Assembly (NCBI GenBank): GCA_028689175.1
Contig: JAQTWS010000008.1
Location: 1 to 11,356, forward strand
Direction of reading: 5' to 3'
Length of the DNA: 11,356 nucleotides
Source of the DNA: Minisyncoccota bacterium
Lineage (GTDB): Bacteria; Patescibacteriota; Minisyncoccia; Minisyncoccales; Minisyncoccaceae
A model generated the notes under the pieces. The model did not search any database, was not told the DNA's origin, and was given only the letters and a program-made list of their open reading frames with translations. Position 1 is the first letter of the stretch. Each line of letters begins with the position of its first letter. Below, piece after piece: positions 6,307 to 11,356 of the stretch. The position numbers and the translations under genes are program-made.

Positions 6307-7251
6307 TTATTTAATTTTAAAAATTGGAAAATCTGCTCCATTCATTATGTGATAGTAATAATCTCGAACATAACAAAAAATATCTTTTTTGCTATCCATA
6401 ATCGCTATTGCAAATATTTCTAAGTACTTATCTCTGCTTTTTGTATCCATTCTATAATTCCCTTTTACAACTTTAAAATCTTTTTCATTAATTTGCTGTA
6501 AATTGTATGATTTTAAAATTTGTTTATCTATTATACATCTAAAAGGTTCCATCAAATCGCAACTTAACGATTTTCTCTGAAAGAAAAGTTTGTGATAAAA
6601 TCCAATATATGAATCAAGTCCATAAATCCCTATCATTCCATCTATAAAATTAAATAAAAAGGTATATCCAATATCCATAAGTAAATTTGTGATATCTATT
6701 TTTGTTTGAGGAAGTCTACGATACCAGCCTATTTTTGCAAAATAACTTTTAAAGAATAATTTACTCGCAGCTCCTTCTGTGCCTAAAAGATCGTTGAAAG
6801 AAGACACTTCTTTAGTTTTTTGCTGCAAATCAAACAATGTTTGAGTTTCAAGTTTTGATGTTTTAAGTAAATGTATTTGATTTTGTATTTTATTGCACAC
6901 TAGTTTTTGCGCAGAAACAAGGTTATTTTTTTCGCTTGCAAAGTATTGTTTTTGTCGTATAAGATAATTTCCTTCTGCTTTTGATATTATGTTAGCATAA
7001 GTTTGAAAATTCCTATTCATTAAAAAAATAGATATTCCATATTTTCTACAGTTTCTTATAAAAACAGTTGTTAGAGAACATTCTCCTATAATAAAAACAG
7101 CAAAAATTTTATGACAGGAAATTTGATTTTCAATTTGTTCATCAATCGTGAAGCAAATATTGTCATTTGAAAATTTTACCTTATTAATATCACTTTCTTT
7201 AGTGCTAATAAAAAGTATTTGTTTTTCTTTAAAATCTGGTAGACTCATCAT
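6307..7251 (-). CDS. cas1: CRISPR integrase Cas1
   Basis: Cas1 catalyses transesterification of spacer DNA into the leader-repeat junction. Counting from the ATG at 7251, the protein has 314 residues, normal for the family. The metal-binding residues are E159 (LLGTEGAASKLFF), H220 (GFYHKLFFQRKSL) and D232/E235 (CDLMEPFR). I prefer the start MMSLPDFKEKQ because this phrase is what I recall at the N-terminus of type V-A Cas1 proteins and because it lies 4 bp after the cas4 stop. A GTG at 7290 would add 13 residues and overlap cas4 by 35 bp; it is less likely. The second ATG at 7248 is equally possible. The ATG start has no Shine-Dalgarno site, consistent with coupling to cas4. The protein should work with Cas2 and Cas4. 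Confidence 0.95.
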   Translation of the reverse strand: MMSLPDFKEKQILFISTKESDINKVKFSNDNICFTIDEQIENQISCHKIFAVFIIGECSLTTVFIRNCRKYGISIFLMNRNFQTYANIISKAEGNYLIRQKQYFASEKNNLVSAQKLVCNKIQNQIHLLKTSKLETQTLFDLQQKTKEVSSFNDLLGTEGAASKLFFKSYFAKIGWYRRLPQTKIDITNLLMDIGYTFLFNFIDGMIGIYGLDSYIGFYHKLFFQRKSLSCDLMEPFRCIIDKQILKSYNLQQINEKDFKVVKGNYRMDTKSRDKYLEIFAIAIMDSKKDIFCYVRDYYYHIMNGADFPIFKIK

Positions 7252-7255
7252 AATT

Positions 7256-7792
7256 TTAATGGCATAATGGTTTATAAATACATCGTTCACATTTTTTATT
7301 ATTAATCTTTTCTAATTTTGGTTTGTATTTTTTAATATCATTAACTAATTTTTTAAATTTTAAGATTTCTTCTCTATTTGGCATCGGAATTTCATAGCGC
7401 TTATTATCTGATAAAGAATGAATGAATAATTTTTTAACTCGATATCCCATTTCTTCCAAAGAAAACATTTGTGCATAAAGTTGAAATTTATATCCATTAA
7501 ATATTTTTTTAACTCTATACTTCCTTTCTACAAGAACGCCCTTTTTATAATCAAAAGTATCAATCTTCCCTACCAAGTTATATTTTTCAGAATATACTTC
7601 TATTCCCTGAAGAATAAATTTAGAAGTTGTGTATTTTCTTTCGTCTATAGATTCGTGCGCGATTTTACCAACAGTTTGATAAGTGTCATGATATCCCTTT
7701 GAATTGAAGTTATCATAAATCGAATGAAGATAAACAGAATAAGGACAAAAAATGAAGTCATTGAGTTTGGATATTTGAATATAGGAATACAT
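7256..7792 (-). CDS. cas4: CRISPR adaptation nuclease Cas4
   Basis: Cas4 is a RecB-like, iron-sulfur nuclease that trims prespacers and helps select those with a proper PAM. The 178-residue protein has all expected parts. There are four cluster cysteines, C16 (FCPY) and C168, C171 and C177 (CERCIYKPLC). The RecB-type active site has H46 (KIAHES), D78 (VGKID), E89 and K91 (VERKYR) and Q104 (QLYAQ). The ATG at 7792 shares one base with the cas12a stop (TAATG), a classic coupled arrangement. The order cas12a-cas4-cas1-cas2-array is the standard V-A layout. Cas4 is not fused to Cas1 here. Confidence 0.95.
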   Translation of the reverse strand: MYSYIQISKLNDFIFCPYSVYLHSIYDNFNSKGYHDTYQTVGKIAHESIDERKYTTSKFILQGIEVYSEKYNLVGKIDTFDYKKGVLVERKYRVKKIFNGYKFQLYAQMFSLEEMGYRVKKLFIHSLSDNKRYEIPMPNREEILKFKKLVNDIKKYKPKLEKINNKKCERCIYKPLCH

Positions 7793-10700
7793 TATTTAGA
7801 CTCATCATATTCTTTATCGAGCCATTCTTTCCAGATTTGTTTTCCAGCTAACCATGCCCTCCACTCATCATCCTTAATGTATAATTCTTTAATTCCCCTT
7901 TTTATATGTTCGCTTACAATAATCCCTTTTCGTGCAATATTAAATGCACCATTAGCATCTCCGCAATTTGGTTCATCCTCCTTCGCCTTTCGAGAATCAA
8001 AATGTTTTCCATTTTCACCCCTTACAGGAGAGAGAATAAAATCATTGTTTTTATTATCTTGGTTACGTATCTGTTGAATAAGGTGGATTACAAATCTTAG
8101 GGATTCCCATGCTGGATGTTTATCAATTTTTTCAAGCCTTATATTTTCATTCATAATTTGATTGTAAATAGATTTTGATTTATCTGCATTTTCAAATATT
8201 TTATTAAGCATTTCAGTTGTGTCTTTTTTTGTGCTTATCCAATTGCCTTCTTTATTTTTTTCTCTATAATACCTATCTAATCCAGAATATAATTTCCATT
8301 TATTATTAAAAGAATCTGTATATTCAAAATAGTAAATCTTCCCATCATAAAATATATTGGTAAAATGTTTTTTTATTTCTTCTTGAATACTTTTTTCTGA
8401 TCCCTTTTTTATATAAATAGTTTTTGTCCATCCAGTAATTGGATCAGTTTGGGAGGTGTAATCAGCTTTAATATATAGCATATTTCCGAATTGTTTTTTA
8501 CCCTCAATATCGCCAAAATTATTTACAGGCGGAGTTAGTTGTATTGCATTAGTAACTGATCCCAAATTTCCTAATGTAATATTTTTATCAACAAGAAAAT
8601 TTAATTTTTTAGCAAGAGCCAATTCTAAATTTTGATAAACAGACTTTTCAATTTTTTGCCTACCCCTTTTAAATCCTATATTTAAGTTTTCTAAAACAAT
8701 AAAAGTAAATTTATCTTTATTTGTGGCAATGTTAATAATTTCATGTATTACTTTTGAAATATATCCATTTTTCAGGTCTTTAATTGTTTCAATTGTTTGC
8801 CAATTTTTTCTAGCATAATTTCTGTTTCCAGCACGAGCATCAAGTAGATCATTGTAATTTTTACATTTTACTGTTTCAAATTCGTGTTCATTAATTCTTT
8901 TTTGCACCTCAATAACTCTTGGCTTGCCGTCCTTATCAGTAAATGGCAAATTTAATGTGCCTTGGTTTATAATTTCTCCTTTTGAATTGATTAGTGAATA
9001 ATATGCTAAATGATTCTCTCCTCGATCAATGCCTAAAAAATATACATTTTGATTTTGTTTTAAAAAATCATTAACCTTATTGTTAATTGTTATATTTTTT
9101 TGACAAAAATTTAATGTAATTGAAATATGGAAAATAAATTTATCTTTTGAAAATCTAAAATTTTTAATTATTTCTTTATTATTTTTATTTTTTATTTTTT
9201 CAAGCTCATTTTGAGATAAGGCCTTTCTATAAAATATTTCAGCTCCTCCGTTTAATTTTGGGCGATTTTCTATTTCTTCAAAAACAGCCTTCCAATAAAT
9301 TGTATGTAAATTATCTTTATGATTAGGCTTTTTATTCTTATTATAATCTTGGTTTTTTATTTGAAAAAGATAAAGGCTTCCTTCGTCAACTAATTTACCC
9401 AGTTTGCATTTATTTATTTTAGTATCAAAATTAAGTTTATATGAACATTTGTCTATATCGTTATAAAATTCATTAAGAGAGTTATAATCCTTAGAATCTT
9501 TTAATGCATATGTGAATAATTTTGTTTTAGGATATTTTGATAAAAAGTATTTACAGAAATCTATCCATTTTATTAAAGCGTCTTTATATGATTTTTCATA
9601 ATCTTTTAATTCAGAATAATCTTTTTTACAAAAATTAATCCATTCTTTATTAATCTCTTTTTTATCAGGATTATTTTTTTTAAACAATATTTCCCAATAT
9701 TCTTTTTGAAACTTTTTTATATATTCGCTTTTCTTAATATTTGAATCATAACACATTAATACGTTAATACTGGTATTATTTTTTTTATAACCCCTATTAT
9801 TTAATTCAAAAATTTCTTTTGTGATAACGCATTCCTTTTCAAATTTTTCTCCAGAAGTAACCTTGCATCCTATTGGAAAAATAAAGTCATTATTCGAATT
9901 TTTAAAGTGTTCAATTATTTCTTTTTTTTGGGTTGAGCATTTAGGAATCGCTTTAAAAGCTTGCGGCCAAAAATTATATTCCATTTTTTGCCAAATTTCC
10001 CCATCGTTTATTTTATAAAGATCGTTTTCTATAATTTTTTTATTTTTTCCCTTGCCGTCAATAAAGTTTTTTTCAAAAATTGTCTTTTTTTCTTTATTAA
10101 TTATTCCTAAGTACAAATTTTCTTCTTGATCTTTAAGTATTACACAAAGGTTGTCAGATTCCTTATTTATATCCCAACCAGAGGCTAAACTGCTATTTAA
10201 AAAATTCAATTTTAATTTATTAACATTGTCTTGTTTTTTCTTTGTCAAATAATTGCGGACAGCGTCATACCATCCAAACCAATTAAATTCCCCATTTATA
10301 ATAAATTCTAATGCTTCTGTGATTGTGGAATCTATTGGGTTACCCTCCCTTATCTTATCTTCTTTGACTAGAAAATATTTAAGCATTTGTATTGTTGCTA
10401 CGCTAGAATCAAGCCATTTTTTTATTAATTCTTTATCGTTAAAATTTTTAGGTTCTAGAACATCAGATGATGTGTTTAAAAATAAGTTTATATTTTCTTC
10501 AATATCATTGAAAATCAAATTAAGCAGAGCATCTGAAGTGTTTTTAGATTCATTTATTATTTTTTCTTTATTTTCTAATATACTTTCTTTAAAAGATAAG
10601 TTTTTTTCTTCTTTATTCATAACATTGAAAAATCCTTCGAGCTCAATGACATCTGGAATTTTTACATAATCTTCTGACCCCTTTTTTGTCGCTTTAAAAA

Positions 10701-11356
10701 CACCAGCTTCTTTTAGCTTGTCTGTTAGATAATACCAATTAGCAAAATATTTATTAGATACAGTATTTAGAGCTGCTTTTGACCAGTAAACTCCATTATA
10801 ATTTTCTCTGCTTTTTATGTATTTTAAAAAAGCTGGCACTGATTTTATTCCAATCTCATCCTTTCTTTCTTTAAAAATTTTATTTCCTGCATCATTTATG
10901 AACCAAAGTATTTCTTCTAACGAAACAAGGGAATTATTTTTGTTTTTTTTATCGCAACCAATAACAAGAAATGAATTATTTTTTTTACCGCAGCCTATTT
11001 GTTTATAAAGGGTTTTAAATGGTTGCAATCTTTTGAAATCTTTATTTTTATTATTTAATTGATTATATAAATTTATTAAAGAATTGGCATTGCCAACCTC
11101 TTCATTATATTTTTCAATCTCATCTTGTGATAAACATTTATTATAATGTTTGATTTTAAATATCTCTGTATTGATCGGATAAATTGTAGTTTTATCCTTT
11201 TTTACTAAAAAAACTCCTTCTTTTTTTAGAATGTTATATATATTTAAATAATCATCTTCTCTTTTTTCAAATTCTATTATATTATCACAAAATTTAGGAA
11301 GATTATCATGAATTACTCTAGTAGCAATAGCAGTGGATTTTTTATCTTTTGTTTCA
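7792..11356 (-). CDS. cas12a: Cas12a (Cpf1) effector nuclease, N-terminus outside window
   Basis: Cas12a is a single-protein effector that processes its own crRNA and cuts target DNA with one RuvC site. The frame is open to the right edge. A TTG at 11028 is not the start, because upstream codons give STAIATRVIHDNLPKF, matching the FnCas12a REC1 region near residue 190. The window holds 1187 residues, so about 185 are missing and the total is near 1370. Numbering from the TTG, the segments in order are: WED, GWDINKESDN (284-293); PI-type FKAIPK (358-363); RuvC-I D668 (GIDRGENHLAYY); bridge helix about 727-750; RuvC-II E780 (VLENLNIGFKRGR); TSQTDPITGW (858-867); Nuc R988 (QQIRN); RuvC-III D1024 (GDANGAFNIARKG). 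Wording resembles CPR-type Cas12a from memory. The crRNA-processing segment (603-623) is short and lacks the usual histidine. The protein is rich in Lys and Asn. Confidence 0.97.
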   Translation of the reverse strand, partial: ETKDKKSTAIATRVIHDNLPKFCDNIIEFEKREDDYLNIYNILKKEGVFLVKKDKTTIYPINTEIFKIKHYNKCLSQDEIEKYNEEVGNANSLINLYNQLNNKNKDFKRLQPFKTLYKQIGCGKKNNSFLVIGCDKKNKNNSLVSLEEILWFINDAGNKIFKERKDEIGIKSVPAFLKYIKSRENYNGVYWSKAALNTVSNKYFANWYYLTDKLKEAGVFKATKKGSEDYVKIPDVIELEGFFNVMNKEEKNLSFKESILENKEKIINESKNTSDALLNLIFNDIEENINLFLNTSSDVLEPKNFNDKELIKKWLDSSVATIQMLKYFLVKEDKIREGNPIDSTITEALEFIINGEFNWFGWYDAVRNYLTKKKQDNVNKLKLNFLNSSLASGWDINKESDNLCVILKDQEENLYLGIINKEKKTIFEKNFIDGKGKNKKIIENDLYKINDGEIWQKMEYNFWPQAFKAIPKCSTQKKEIIEHFKNSNNDFIFPIGCKVTSGEKFEKECVITKEIFELNNRGYKKNNTSINVLMCYDSNIKKSEYIKKFQKEYWEILFKKNNPDKKEINKEWINFCKKDYSELKDYEKSYKDALIKWIDFCKYFLSKYPKTKLFTYALKDSKDYNSLNEFYNDIDKCSYKLNFDTKINKCKLGKLVDEGSLYLFQIKNQDYNKNKKPNHKDNLHTIYWKAVFEEIENRPKLNGGAEIFYRKALSQNELEKIKNKNNKEIIKNFRFSKDKFIFHISITLNFCQKNITINNKVNDFLKQNQNVYFLGIDRGENHLAYYSLINSKGEIINQGTLNLPFTDKDGKPRVIEVQKRINEHEFETVKCKNYNDLLDARAGNRNYARKNWQTIETIKDLKNGYISKVIHEIINIATNKDKFTFIVLENLNIGFKRGRQKIEKSVYQNLELALAKKLNFLVDKNITLGNLGSVTNAIQLTPPVNNFGDIEGKKQFGNMLYIKADYTSQTDPITGWTKTIYIKKGSEKSIQEEIKKHFTNIFYDGKIYYFEYTDSFNNKWKLYSGLDRYYREKNKEGNWISTKKDTTEMLNKIFENADKSKSIYNQIMNENIRLEKIDKHPAWESLRFVIHLIQQIRNQDNKNNDFILSPVRGENGKHFDSRKAKEDEPNCGDANGAFNIARKGIIVSEHIKRGIKELYIKDDEWRAWLAGKQIWKEWLDKEYDESK

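Noticed and set aside
7248..7290. A GTG start for Cas1 at 7290 that would overlap cas4 by 35 bp.
   Set aside because: The 13 added residues do not look like Cas1, while the ATG at 7251 gives the familiar MMSLPDFKEKQ start right after the cas4 stop.
7469..8100. Several + strand frames of 64-117 codons opposite cas4 and cas12a.
   Set aside because: They are antisense shadows of strongly conserved genes and show no domain of their own.
9821..11008. + strand frames of 63-138 codons opposite the middle and N-terminal part of cas12a.
   Set aside because: The opposite strand encodes recognisable Cas12a without interruption. These frames are low-complexity by-products of AT-rich coding sequence.
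4391..11356. A new effector type, or a type V subtype other than V-A.
   Set aside because: Handle sequence, gene order, RuvC spacing and the GFKRGR and TDPITGW motifs all fit Cas12a. No tracrRNA or scoutRNA candidate was seen.

Overview
The window is very AT-rich. Every confident gene ends in TAA, and no start carries a strong Shine-Dalgarno site. It holds a short stretch of what looks like host genome on the left and a complete-looking type V-A (Cas12a) CRISPR-Cas locus on the right, cut by the window edge inside cas12a. The compact genes, low GC and gene content suggest an uncultivated small-genome lineage, either a CPR/Patescibacteria bacterium or a DPANN archaeon. The sequence does not settle which. 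Inositol-phosphate synthase, an inositol-type CDP-alcohol transferase, a winged-helix gene and missing Shine-Dalgarno sites fit DPANN. A TTGACA-17-TATATT promoter, an intrinsic hairpin terminator and a Cas12a that reads like the CPR branch of the family fit CPR.

Left part (1-2619): an apparent + strand operon runs from myo-inositol-1-phosphate synthase (5' end cut off) through a small winged-helix protein to a membrane CDP-alcohol phosphatidyltransferase. Together these could make an inositol-headgroup phospholipid. A PHP-domain phosphoesterase gene converges on it, and the two 3' ends overlap by 17 bp inside an A/T hairpin.

Middle (2620-4390): a 58-codon gene of unknown function has its own promoter and terminator. 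It converges on a complete tyrosine recombinase on the - strand. About 530 bp of AT-rich DNA without a convincing gene follows.

Right part (4327-11356, all - strand): cas12a, cas4, cas1 and cas2 are packed head to tail with 1-nt overlaps or gaps of 2-4 nt. A 151-bp leader follows, carrying a 19-bp inverted repeat, and then an array of 24 repeats and 23 spacers. Read on the - strand, each repeat ends in the Cas12a crRNA handle AATTTCTACTTTTGTAGAT. The leader-distal end carries a 37-nt variant repeat and a decayed remnant of one more. Cas4-Cas1-Cas2 would acquire spacers at the leader end. Cas12a would process the transcript and use its single RuvC site to cut T-rich-PAM targets.

The system type is known. 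The points most worth following are a shortened crRNA-processing segment in Cas12a with no visible catalytic histidine, the leader inverted repeat, the two structures at the distal end of the array, the unknown 58-aa gene, and the identity of the host.
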